Shown in pieces: positions 13,001-22,583 of a stretch of DNA of 64,000 nt. Source of the DNA: Gnetum montanum (Eukaryota > Streptophyta > Gnetopsida > Gnetales > Gnetaceae); assembly GCA_015680685.1 (NCBI GenBank), contig MNCI01029685.1:362426-426425 (forward strand), written 5' to 3'. The notes under the pieces were generated by a model, which did not search any database, was not told the origin of the DNA, and worked only from the letters and a program-made list of their open reading frames with translations. A program made the translations under genes and the position numbers. How positions within the stretch are numbered: the first letter of the stretch is position 1; the number at the start of each line of letters is the position of its first letter.

Positions 13001-13113
13001 GGCCCTGTTGGCCTCCTGCAGTTCTCCATTTTCCGCACTTCTTTCCGTGCTATAGAATCAGATCAATGTATTTCTTGCTCTTTAATCAATGCAATGGCGC
13101 GCCTATGACAACG

Positions 13114-13174
13114 GTAAGTGGGTATGATTTGTCAAGACGCCATTGATGATAATCGATCATAATCGTCTGCGCAG
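13114..13174 (+). other. Candidate 61-nt intron of the small gene
   Basis: The donor acg|gtaagt is a near-perfect 5' splice site and the acceptor ctgcgcag|atc a good 3' site. Removing 61 nt joins ATG ACA ACG (13105-13113) in frame to ATC ATG ATC ATG at 13175. The intron is short for a plant but within the usable range. Without splicing the upstream frame stops at about 13144. Confidence 0.45.
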
Positions 13175-13177
13175 ATC

Positions 13178-13480
13178 ATGATCATGGCGGCACAAGATCG
13201 CAGGACTCAACATCAATATCAAGTTCATGTTCGTGCTCATGCTCAGGCCGGGGCTGAGACTGAGGCCTCCTGCAACTGTGAATCTCCCGAGGGCGAAGCT
13301 GCGTTGTCGCTGAGAAGCTCGTCATCATTATCCTCGTCGTTCTCAGGTTGCAAGGTCAAGTCTCTGCGCAGAACCAGGGCTTACAAGACTCTCCCTCAGC
13401 CACCCACCTCCAAGAGTTTCCCAAAAAGCTTCAAAACTTTGTGCAAACTCTGGAAATGCGGAAGTAACAACAGTGTGTGA
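13178..13480 (+). CDS. Small unrecognised protein, possible host gene
   Basis: I do not recognise this 100-residue product. It is the cleanest reading frame outside retroelements: good GC content and codon use unlike its neighbours. The protein starts MIMAAQDRRTQHQYQ, has a Ser/Leu-rich middle (SLRSSSSLSSSFSG, about residues 45-60) and a basic tail rich in Lys, Phe and Cys (SFKTLCKLWKCG, about 82-93). No signal peptide or clear membrane helix. Splicing of 13114-13174 would add N-terminal residues from an in-frame ATG at 13105 or 13066. A four-codon upstream ORF at 13094 ends in a TGA that overlaps the ATG at 13105. The stop is TGA at 13478. It could instead be a remnant of a larger host gene. 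Confidence 0.45.
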   Translation: MIMAAQDRRTQHQYQVHVRAHAQAGAETEASCNCESPEGEAALSLRSSSSLSSSFSGCKVKSLRRTRAYKTLPQPPTSKSFPKSFKTLCKLWKCGSNNSV

Positions 13481-13740
13481 ATTTCAAGTCAAACTCTGCC
13501 CTGAAATATGGGGCTTATGTTTCTATGCATGGCGAATTCTTTCACCGGTTTTTCAATTTAGGGTTTCTCACGATCCGATCAAATTTTTTCTTTTTCTTTT
13601 TTTTTTCTTCAAAGGAAGGAATGATCTTAAGATGGAATTTTTTTTTCCAAGGAAGGAATGATGTGAAGGTGGAAAATATTGATGTCTCTTTAAAGACCGG
13701 AGAATAATCAAGATATATTACTTCACTATACATATTTTTG
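13481..13740 (+). other. Probable 3' flank with T-tracts and short direct repeat
   Basis: Downstream of the small gene the sequence holds T-runs (13578-13606 and 13640-13648) and a direct repeat of aaggaaggaatgat at 13612-13625 and 13650-13663. Weak AATAAT-type polyadenylation text occurs at 13703. Reading frames overlapping here are low-complexity by-products of the T-runs. Confidence 0.35.
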
Positions 13741-14584
13741 CATTAGTGATTTAAGCTATCTTTGAATGCTATGGAATTAATATTTTGCATGCCAGCTATT
13801 TTTCCAACACTTTTCTACTTGTACAACTAGAAAATTCAAACCGGTTGAAAAATCATTGGACCTTAAAGTTTTTATAGATAAGAATAATACTTTTACTGCT
13901 AGATTTTGATTCATATTCTTCTCATTATTTCAAAATTTTTTGCCAGATTGAATGAGAAAATCTTCCTCTTATTTTTCGAATTATTGAAAGCAAAATTGTT
14001 GGCACCATTCGTACAATCCTGAAGATAGAGTTAAGTTTACTAGATTGATTTAGGGCAAAAGAAGATAGAATTAAAAGTCAATGTTGGTAAGAAGTGTTTT
14101 TCCCAAAAAATTACATATTATAATTTGCAAGGATGTTGCTCCTGTTTGTGAATACAAGAAAAAACAATTTTCAGAAAAAGGCAAATAATAGTAGTTTTCA
14201 ACAGCTAGAAATGAAATCTTCTTCAATAAGTTCTTAACCTTTTACTAATCCTTTTAATTTTAAAGGTGCCAATAAACTCTTAATATCTAAAAAAATTCCT
14301 CTTTAGAAATAAAGAATTTTTAGTAGGGACTAGCAATGAAAATACTCATGTAGATGGATTTCACTCAATGCATCATATAAAAAAGTTTGTAACTACTACT
14401 TTCAATTTAAAAGCCCCAAAGATATCTTATTCTGTTTCTACTTCTACTACTGTTCCAAATGTTTTTTTTATTGAATAATGTTTTTTCACTTATTAGTGAC
14501 ATGAATTGGAAAACAAATGTTGAGCTTGAAAAATCAAGGATATGAGCCTCCTCTTCCACATCTTAATGTTAGCTTCATCATTAA

Positions 14585-15295
14585 ATGTTTAGGGCCTTTT
14601 TAATAGGTCTCAAATAAAGATTGTTAAGAAGTATCTTTCAAGCCAACATTTATCTCTGAATTTTCTTGTCTTGCAAGAAATTAAGACTCTAGCTTATGAT
14701 ATTAATTTTGTTGATAAATGCATTTTAAAAAATTGCATTAGTTTTTCTGCTACTCATAAAGTTAATAAAGGAGATGTTGCTATTCTTGTTAATAAAAATT
14801 GGACTAAAGAAGTTTTGAATGCTAGTTTTAACAACCTTAGAAGAGTTATTAAATTATTTGTCATAGTGAAAAGGTGACTTTGAACTTTGTAATATTTATG
14901 TTCCTAATAATTTGAAAGATTGATTAGAGGTTTGAAAATTTTTTTGGATTATTAGATGTGATTTCAATATGGTTGAAAGTCATTTAGATAAACTTGGTGG
15001 TCTTCCTTCTAATATGTCTTCTCAAAAAAAAGAAAATTGGTGTAACTTCAAAGAAAAATATTTTCTTTTTGAGGTTAGCTCTTTATTCTCATCTCATTTG
15101 GATGAGAAGCATTATACTTGGTATAATTATCAACAAGAAAATGATAAAATTTATTATCAACTTGATAGATTTTACATCTATAATGTTTTCTTTTGGAAGT
15201 CTATACAAAAAGTAGAAGTCCATATAGATGCTCCTTTATCATATCATCTTCCTATAAGCATCTGTCTCTCTAGTATTATTTCTTCATCCTTTTGA
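14585..15295 (+). pseudogene. L1 endonuclease domain remnant
   Basis: LNFLVLQEIKTLAYDINF (about 14655-14710) corresponds to the LCLQExKL motif of plant L1 endonucleases. Further on, CDFNMVESHLDKLGG (about 14958-15000) matches GDFNxxxxxxDKxGG, and HYTWYNYQQENDKIYYQLDRF (about 15110-15172, shown in two parts) matches the YTWxNxQxxxxxIxxRLDRF motif. A frameshift lies near 14875 and a stop near 15295. The nuclease would nick target DNA. Confidence 0.7.
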
Positions 15296-15313
15296 AAGCA
15301 TGAGCTTTCTTGT

Positions 15314-15520
15314 ATGAATGTTATATTTATAGGTCCTAGTGGAAAAAATATTTTGAGGTCTTTATGGAATGTAGAAAAAAACGCTACTACTAATATTGGT
15401 TGGATTGATTGTTGGCAACAAACTACTTGTAGAGTTAGAAATTATGCTAAATGGTTTAAAAAGAAATTTGCTAAGTGTCAATGTCAAGTTGAAGTAGAGC
15501 TTACAAAATCTATAAAGTAA
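15314..15520 (+). pseudogene. L1 linker between endonuclease and RT
   Basis: Open segment in the same element with FIGPSGKNILRSLWNVEKN. In plant L1 ORF2 proteins this interval precedes the RT and has an alpha-helical character. Downstream, KKIFKLLKGKRVK (about 15680-15720) continues in another frame. No catalytic motif is present. Confidence 0.45.
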
Positions 15521-15929
15521 ATGCAAAATTCTTTTAGACCATAATCTCTTTGCTTTTAAAACTCAAAAAGCCTTCACTAAAGCTTGTTATGCTAAATAAT
15601 GTTGGGATACTTTTGAAGCTAAAAGTGCTCTCATTAAAAGTCATGTGGATTGGCTAAAGATTGAAGATGAACCTTGCAAGAAAATTTTTAAGCTTCTAAA
15701 AGGAAAGAGAGTCAAGTAAATAAACTAAAATCACTTTATATAAATGATTTCATTGTTAAAGATCTTGAGACTATTAATAGGAGTTTCAAATCATTTTTTT
15801 TTGTGAAGGTCTTAGTAAGGAATCCTTCTAAGCCTATACTATGCATATTCCTCAATTTATAATAGAAGCACATCAAAGTATTATTGAAGTAGAAATTACA
15901 ATGAAAGAAATCAAAATAGCAGTCTTTAG

Positions 15930-17110
15930 TTTTAACATATGGTAAAGCTCCAAGTTTTGATAGTTTTTCTATTGAATTTGTTAAGAAGCATTAGAATATC
16001 ATTGGAGTTTATCTCTTTCATGTTTTCCAAGAAGCTATTTAAAAAGTTTCTCTTAGTAAAAATATTAATAAAGCTGTGATTTGTCTTCTTCCTAAAAATG
16101 GGGATCTTCAATATATTGATAATTAGAGGCATATTATTCCTCTTTTCAAAACTTATAAAATTTTAGCTAAATGCATGTCTTACTATAATTGAGAAGGTTA
16201 TTGAAGATATCATTAGACTCAAGTAGACTAGTTTTCTTAAAGGTATATATATCTTAAATAATGCTATTATAGCTTTGGAGGGATACTAACCAAGACATTT
16301 CTTTTATTAAGTTATATTATACTAAAGCTTATGAAGAGATTGAATAGAATTTTATTAATTTTTATCTCTATAAACTAAGATTTGATAATTATTTTATTCA
16401 AATTTTTCATACCTTACTCATTAATACTAATGTTTAAGTTGAAATTAATTTTGCATTAAGTTCCTCCTTTTGTCTTTAACAATCAATTCATCAAGGTTGT
16501 CTTCTAACTCTCTATCTTTTTATTATTGCTACAAATTTTCTTTCATGTTATCTACATTATGATCTACAAAGGAATTTCATTAAAGAAATTTCAATTGATG
16601 ATCAAGGTATGTAATTACTTAACATGCACTTTGCAGATAATTATTTTTTTGATCAATAATTCCTTCCAACATATTAATACTCTTTTAGCTAGAGTGGAGG
16701 ATTACTGTATGTTATTTGGCTTTTGAATCAATTGGAAAAAAACTTGTTGTTTATTGTAATGACAATATTAATGAGTGGATTACTCTCAAGCCTTAGAAAA
16801 TCTTGAAAAAAATACTATCTTCAAAATTTTAGGAATATCTTTTTCTTTTGAGAATAATATTAGCATTTTATGGAATTATGTGGTTGATAAAGTTGAAAAG
16901 AAGTTTGATAAATAGAAAGAAAAAAAAGCTCACCCTTACTGGCAAAGTTTTAATTATTAAGAAAATGTTTCAGTCAACTCATGTTTATTACCCTAGTTGT
17001 TGGGTTCCTTCTAAAACTTCTTATGAGATAATTGATCATTTTATCTATTGATTTCTTTAGTCCACTAGGCAATATAGAAAAGGTTTTTTTAGAGTTTCTT
17101 AGGATATTTG
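15930..17110 (+). pseudogene. L1 reverse transcriptase remnant
   Basis: Frame-switching text includes SFSIEFVKKH (about 15960), AVICLLPKNGD (about 16075-16105), YRHIIPLFKTYKILAK-like sequence (about 16125-16175), and, past the active-site region, KKLTLTGKVLIIKKMFQSTHVYY (about 16925-16990, shown in part), the family block LTxxGKxxLIKxVLxxxPxYYxS. The FADD active site falls near 16625, read as CTLQII, so it is destroyed. The element is dead. Confidence 0.65.
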
Positions 17111-17904
17111 CACTAGTAGTAAGAAAGATGAAGGACTTAGCCTTATAATTGTTATAATTAGGGTATTTCTCTTACAATAAAATGGATTGCAAAGTGCATT
17201 AATGAAGATGATGTTTGGATGTTCCTTTAAGAAACAAACTTATGCAAGGAAAACCTAAGAGTGATAACAGTTCGTTTTCTAATAACTTTCTTCACTATCT
17301 TCTTTTTCCTCAAGCCATTTCTATTCTTTATTATCCAATTCTTAAAGAAATTTGGAAGATATGAGGTAAGCTTGGTAAATATTAGAATTACAATCATATT
17401 GCAGTTTTAGAAGATATGCTTAAGCAAATTAGCCTATGGTGACTTTCTTTTATTAAAGGAGCTTGTGCTACTAATGCATCTAGATTGTGTACTACTTGCA
17501 ACAAATTTGATATCACTATAATTTCTTGTCTATGTATGTATGTGTTGATGTCAACACTCCCATGCTCTCATGGGGCCATGATTAACAACATCTCTATCTC
17601 TCTCTCTTCATAACGATAATAAAAATCATGCTAGTGGGCATTTAAATTATCTAGTGATGGTCATTAATGGAGACAATTATGGTCATTAGTGGCAAATTTT
17701 TTGGAAGTTACAGAAGTTGCGGACATTCATGGCAAATGTTTCAGAAGTTACGGTGGTTACGATCATTAGTGGTAGATGTTTCAGAAAGTTACAGACATAT
17801 TGGGCACTTAATTGGAGAACGTGGACATTATTACACAAGAAGTGGTGGTGGTTTCTGTAGCTATTACATAAAATGTAGGCATCATTATGGATGGTTGTAG
17901 TGGC

Positions 17905-17911
17905 TATAAAG
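17905..17911 (+). promoter_or_regulatory. TATA box in the LTR-like insert
   Basis: TATAAAG in a GC-flanked context about 360 bases from the TG end of the insert, where a U3/R boundary would be expected. Confidence 0.4.
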
Positions 17912-18105
17912 GGAGGGAGTCCCAAAATAGCCTTTGGCTATCAACAGGAGGGGCTCTGGCTATTAGTCTGGAGAGGCAGCTTCCTCTCCACTAAGCAGCA
18001 GTTTCCTCTTTTCTTTTCTTTTCTTTACAGGCTTCTAGTTGATCTTCAAGGAGGGTCCAAGGCAAGAGCTAGTGGCTCAAAATTGGATCCTTGCAGGTCT
18101 TCTCG

Positions 18106-18196
18106 GTGATAGCAGGAGCTTGTCTCAGTGGCGTAGACATGGGTGGATGANGTGATAGCAGGAGCTTGTCTCAGTGGCGTAGACATGGGTGGATGA
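18106..18196. repeat. 45-bp duplication on both sides of a single N
   Basis: The 45 bases at 18106-18150 recur exactly at 18152-18196, with an ambiguous base (n) at 18151 between them. An exact duplication centred on an N is the usual mark of two overlapping contig ends joined without merging. Confidence 0.9.
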
Positions 18197-18283
18197 TTTT
18201 CCTCTCTATAGCGGTGCACAAAAGATGGTAGATGGTGGCAGGCTTTAAGAACTGCAATTTCTGCCCTGTGCAAACTGTAGTGA

Positions 18284-18322
18284 GTAGTCTCTCTCTCTCT
18301 CTTTCTCTCTCTCTCCCTCTCT
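18284..18322. repeat. CT-rich microsatellite
   Basis: Run of tctctctctctctttctctctctctccctctc, inside the LTR-like insert. Confidence 0.85.
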
Positions 18323-18499
18323 TGTGGCGATCACGGTCTTCCTACCCAGCAGTGGATACCATCGGCAATCATGGACTAGCAGCGTCAACGGGACCAGGGA
18401 AAATTTAGTTCTTTTAATTACTTATTATATTGAAGATAATTATTTGATTTAAATTCTAGATTTATTTTTAGTTTATTATTTGCAAAAGGCCAAGTAGCT

Positions 18500-18840
18500 T
18501 TTCTAGATATTTTTTGAAAGGATGACACATGTTTTTTCTTTTAATTCAAAAGTTGCTTATGAGATTATTACAAACAATGATTTTATTTATAACAAATTCA
18601 ACAAGGCCTAAAAAATGTAATTATCATCACACTTTTGGATGAGGAAAATAAAATGTTTTTGAAGAGCTCCTACGTTTTCTAAAATTTGTATTTTTTATAG
18701 TGTCTTATTCATCTTAAACGTATAAGAAATATTTGTCCTCAATGTCCTCTTTGTAGAAGTGAAGACTTCTTTTCTCATGTTTTTTTTTGAATGTTCTATT
18801 ACTCAACATTATTTGAAATAAATATTTAGCATCAATGAAG
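18500..18840 (+). pseudogene. L1 C-terminal zinc-binding (zf-RVT) segment
   Basis: After the insert, the LINE frame resumes with RIRNICPQCPLCRSEDFFSH (about 18722-18780) and then an LxxCSITQHYL block. This is the C-x2-C-x...-H-x-FLxC motif at the end of plant L1 ORF2 (zf-RVT), followed by an IWN-type tail near 18880-18925. It shows that the 17530-18405 segment interrupts one LINE rather than separating two. Confidence 0.65.
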
Positions 18841-19079
18841 TCATTCTTGGTGGTCAACCTGCTTTATCTACTTTATTTTTTTGCATTTGGAATTGTTTTT
18901 GATCCCCTATTCTTTACTCTATCTAGAACCTTTGGTATGTAGTTATTTTCTAATAGCAAGAGCATAACTATGACCTATATTTAGGTGTCAAATATCCTAT
19001 TCTCAAAGATGTTGCCTTTTAGCTACAACTTCAAGCAAAAAAGCTTCTAATTAAAGATAAACAATTAATTTGTTTTCTA

Positions 19080-20370
19080 TAGTATTAATTTATGTTTATT
19101 TTAGAGGCTCAAGAATGAGAAGCATTCAACTTTTATTGCTATTTGTTCTTGATCTTTACTTAACATTTTTTTTCTTTAAAGAGAGTTTTCTCCTTTTCTT
19201 TATAAGAAACTCTTTAGTAAGAAGTGAAAACCCTTGAGGGCACTTTTGAATAAGGGTAATGCTTGATCGTTTTCCTATTCCAAAGGGAAGGTTTTTCAAG
19301 ATTAGTTTTCCCTTATCTACAAATTAATGTTAGGCTTTCCACTCTCAAATAGGTTAGGTTTTTAGATTTTTCCTTATCTACAAAGCATTTTTTATGATGC
19401 TTAGGCTTTTAAGAGTGTTATCTTGAAAAACATTAATCTAGTCTTCCAGCAACCTTCTAGTAATGGTATACAGAATGCACTCTGTGTGTGTGGAGTTTGC
19501 ACATTGCAAGATAATCAAATAAATTCATCACAAAGACTTGGTTTTTGATTCTTTATTATCATATGTAAGGATTATGAATGTTCATTTGATATTTTTCTTT
19601 AGTTTTACCAAGTTCATTACAAGGTCTCAAGGCTAGTAGCATAACCCTTACCCTTACAAGAGTGTGACTACAAATAAAAAGGATCCCACAACCTAGCAGA
19701 GCAAGAAATAATTGAATTCATAGTCTTCTAAATGAGAGATAAGTATCTTGACCACTTGCCCTACACCTAATAATGCAAAAAAGGATCATTACTCAAAGGT
19801 TTAATGCTTATTTGCCAAGTGAATGAATGAGCAAAAGTCTTATTCTTTCATGTGGCAAAGGCTCAAACCTAGGTCTTAAAACTTGAAAAACAAATACCTT
19901 ACTATCACTCCAAATGATGATGCATATGCAATTCCATCATTATTACTATAAAAATATATTACGCCTTCTACAATGGTTTGACTATGGTAACACAATATAT
20001 TTATGAGCTATTCAGTTTAAATTTACCAATTTTGAAAGTTGATCACCTTAGCATATCATACTAGATGTAGGGATGGAATCGCCTTAAGATGACCATCCTC
20101 ACTTAAGCAAAAGTATAGTGTATTATAATCCATTCATTCTTTCAATGTCAAATGAAAAATAAAAAATATAGGTCATGTTGTCTGGCACACTTGTTGACAA
20201 AAATCATGGATTCTTGAGTGGATGAAATTCTGGGATGAAAACTAAAATAATGAGTGTATGATCTTTTCATTAGAGTAGGTCATTATGTTTCAAGGTATAC
20301 CACTAAAAAGCTATGCATCAAAGAAGAAAACAAATTAAAAATGTGAAGAACATGAACATGAATTTTAGAA
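19080..20370. other. No gene recognised; decayed repeat sequence
   Basis: Probably LINE 3' tail followed by other repeat debris. A block at about 19850-19910 (ggctcaaacctaggtctta then ataccttactatcactcc) recurs near 60577-60635 and more weakly near 7975-8030, so it belongs to a dispersed repeat. Confidence 0.45.
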
Positions 20371-20381
20371 TGAGTTTATAT

Positions 20382-20409
20382 CACACACACACACACTCAC
20401 TCACTCACT
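20382..20409. repeat. CA / CACT microsatellite
   Basis: (CA)n merging into (CACT)n: cacacacacacacactcac then tcactcactt. Confidence 0.9.
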
Positions 20410-20850
20410 TGCTAACTCACTCTCACTCCTATTTCTAGTGAAGGTTGAGATGAATATTCTATTTCTTACTGCCACTAAGACGACCTTGGGTACTAGCCTA
20501 GTTATATATTTAACATATATACCGATAATTTTGTGAAGAAAATCTTGCAAAATTGAAGTTTGAGTTTACTTTATCTATTGTATTAAAAATTATCCAATTG
20601 CCATTTTACTAAATTCTATGTCTTCTATAACAATTTTGGTCAGATCGTTATGACTGCATGATGAGAAGGATAACTAATTCCAAGTGTAGTACTAAATCTT
20701 GTGCCACAAAATATATTAAATTTTCATCGATTTTTATTTCCATACATATTCCTATGCTCTTCAAAATTTTATTGCTTGTGCATTGCAATAGGAAGACATA
20801 AATATAGAAGCCATAGATTGCTTGGAGAAAATATGCTAGTATTATAAATA

Positions 20851-21021
20851 AAATATTATTTAACATTACAAACAGGATCTCCTTGAAATGTTATGGATGA
20901 AATATTATTTAGCATTACTAATAAGCTCTCCCTCTAGCATTATGAATGGAATATTATTTAGCATTACCAATAAGCTCTCCTTGGAGCATTATGGACAAAA
21001 TATTATTTAGCGTTACTAATC
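20851..21021. repeat. Tandem repeat, 49-50 bp unit, about 3.5 copies
   Basis: Units begin aaatattatttagcattac at about 20851, 20900, 20950 and 20999, each followed in the full copies by a variant of ataagctctccttggagcat and ttatggatg. The last copy is cut off at about 21021. It lies next to the 3' end of the RTE LINE (minus strand), so it could be part of that element's tail. Confidence 0.85.
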
Positions 21022-21052
21022 TATGATTAATAGTTGGCCTCCAGGCCAAAAT

Positions 21053-21053
21053 N
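21053..21053. other. Ambiguous base (n)
   Basis: Single n in gccaaaatnaagtac. Unlike the n at 18151, no flanking duplication is visible. Confidence 0.95.
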
Positions 21054-21199
21054 AAGTACTACTTATTTTTTGCAGTTTTAGTGTGTATTTTTGGCAAACT
21101 CAAACACATTCTTATTCTCTGTGTATTCATAACACAACTTACATTGAGAAAATACATATATTTAGTGCATAGCTTAAAAGGCTATCATGAATTTGTTTG

Positions 21200-21741
21200 G
21201 TACAATCAAGCATCTTCTTGATTGAAAGCTTTTTCTATTTTAGCACACTACATTCCTAGAACAATGATGTGGAAACCTTTGCTTATAGGGTCATTGTCTA
21301 ATATTCTTTACATATGTCCAAATCATTTAAGCCACTATTCTTGTAGCTTATCTGAAATATATGTCATTCAATTCTTCCTCTGATGTTTGTATTATGTAGT
21401 TTATCTCTTGTAGTAACATTTAACATCCATTGAAGCATTTGTATTTCTACCACATTGATTTGTTGTTCATTTCTCTTTTGTATTACCCAACATTCAGCAG
21501 AATATAAGATAGTAGTTCTAATTATTGTTCTATAAAATTTTTCCTTTAATTTTATTAGCATTCTTTTATCACATAGAACCCCACTAGGTTGTCTCCATTT
21601 TGACCATCCTGCCTCAATTTTGTTTTTAATATCTTTATCACTTTCACCATTTGATTGGAGGATTAATCCTCAGTAGCAAAATTGTTTACAATGGGGGACT
21701 TTTTTGCTATGAATAGTCACTTATTTTTCACCATTGTTTAT
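21200..21741 (-). pseudogene. RTE-type LINE reverse transcriptase, C-terminal part (left half of split element)
   Basis: Minus-strand text KIEAGWSKWRQPSGVLCDK (about 21560-21635) then LKEKFYRTIIRTTILYSAECW (about 21490-21555) and EIQMLQWMLNVTTRDKLHN (about 21385-21440) matches the end of plant RTE (Bov-B-like) RTs, where the blocks are IxxGWxKWRxxSGVLCD, LKGKFYRTxxRPAxLYGxECW and MRMLRWMxGxTRxDxIRN. It is continuous, across the 35.8-kb insertion that starts at 21742, with 57524 onward. A TAG near 21364 and other changes show it is dead. Confidence 0.85.
21737..21741. other. Target-site duplication (left) of element A
   Basis: TTTAT directly before the LTR end TGATGAGTGG. The identical TTTAT at 57524-57528 follows the other LTR end ACTCATCA. 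Confidence 0.9.
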
Positions 21742-22583
21742 TGATGAGTGGCTAGGTACCCCTACGTCCAACCATACAAATATGAGCATTAATCCGGTCG
21801 AACTCCAAGGACTAAGTGCTTATGCACCTTCACCGAACAAGGATGGGTTATGTGATCATTATCTTCCCAAGCTTACTCATAAGGCACAACTGTATGATTA
21901 AGTAAACTTGAGGTATATGATTTTTATGATTTTTATATTTTATGTTTTTGGTGCTTAAAATAGAGAAATGAAATAATTTAACAACTAATTTTATTTAACT
22001 AAACAACTATGCTCTAACTAGTTCTAACACCATCATCCATTCCCACTCTCTGTACACATCTTGAACCAGTGTAATACTACTGGTAATTCCAAATGCTAGT
22101 CGTTACTGGGTTACCAAGTGTTCCATGTATGCTCGAAGTGGTTGTACTAAGTGTGCTTACTTGTTGAAAATTAACAAATCAATAAAAGCAACATCAATTA
22201 ACTAATGAAAGCATTGAATAACTATAAATAACATTAAATGTGATAAATAAGCTATTCTGAATGTTGCAAGGTTTATCACAAAGTTCATCTTTATTTCTGG
22301 ACACAAGGTGTGCTCAGGTACACAATGCTTAAATAAAGATCCGTTCACTTTATGACTCCTACTGTGGACACTCAAAGATAATTCTAACTCTAGAAAGGAA
22401 AAACTGCAAGAGTTTGGGTAAGGGACTAAGAAAAACTAATGCCAAACCAAGTCCACCTGCCTCTTATTTATAGGTAATGGGACAGGTTCTGACATCACAT
22501 ATCCAATGTTACTTAGTTGGCCTCGATATCGCACATCCAATATTGAGGGTATGATATTACGGGTCTGATATCAGGACTCATCA
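21742..22583 (-). repeat. 3' LTR of element A
   Basis: 842 bp, ends TGATGAGT...ACTCATCA. Homologous along its length to 56675-57523; both contain ctaggtacccctac, tgcttatgcaccttca, gatgggttatgtgatcattatcttccc and ttgcaaggttta. A minus-strand TATAAATA lies at 22465-22472, about 110 bases from the LTR start. Confidence 0.92.

Larger units (their letters stand above)
17530..18405 (+). mobile_element. LTR-like insert (possible solo LTR) in the L1 LINE
   Basis: About 0.87 kb of sequence with no relation to the LINE separates two L1 segments. It starts near the palindromic TGTTGATGTCAACA at about 17543, contains TATAAAG at 17905 in a GGCTATAAAGGGAGG context, and later a CT-rich tract (18284-18322). 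A TG-starting end, one TATA box and a pyrimidine-rich downstream part fit a solo LTR, perhaps Copia-like. I could not identify a matching CA end or a target-site duplication, so ends are approximate. Confidence 0.45.
14585..19080 (+). mobile_element. Decayed L1-type LINE, split by an LTR-like insert
   Basis: Plus-strand ORF2 of a plant L1-like non-LTR element. Endonuclease: about 14585-15295. Reverse transcriptase and downstream connecting region: about 15930-17110. Cysteine/histidine zf-RVT region: about 18600-18830. Continuity is broken at 17530-18405 by an unrelated LTR-like segment, and the LINE text resumes afterwards. Stops and frameshifts are frequent. The 3' end is probably in the AT-rich tract after 19080. 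ORF1 is not convincingly visible between 13750 and 14580. Confidence 0.7.

Noticed and set aside
12859-13146. Open frame upstream of the small gene as a separate protein
   Set aside because: It crosses the TATA box and promoter and has no independent support; only its last codons may serve as exon 1 of the small gene.
13473-13733. Three overlapping frames with poly-Phe or poly-Lys runs
   Set aside because: Caused by the T-runs downstream of the small gene; low complexity, mutually exclusive, no start context.
14994-15215. Second plus-strand frame inside the L1 endonuclease
   Set aside because: Shadow of the frame at 14969-15295, which carries the endonuclease motifs.
17667-17925. Overlapping frames in the LTR-like insert
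   Set aside because: No domain, both strands open at once, and the region has LTR features instead.
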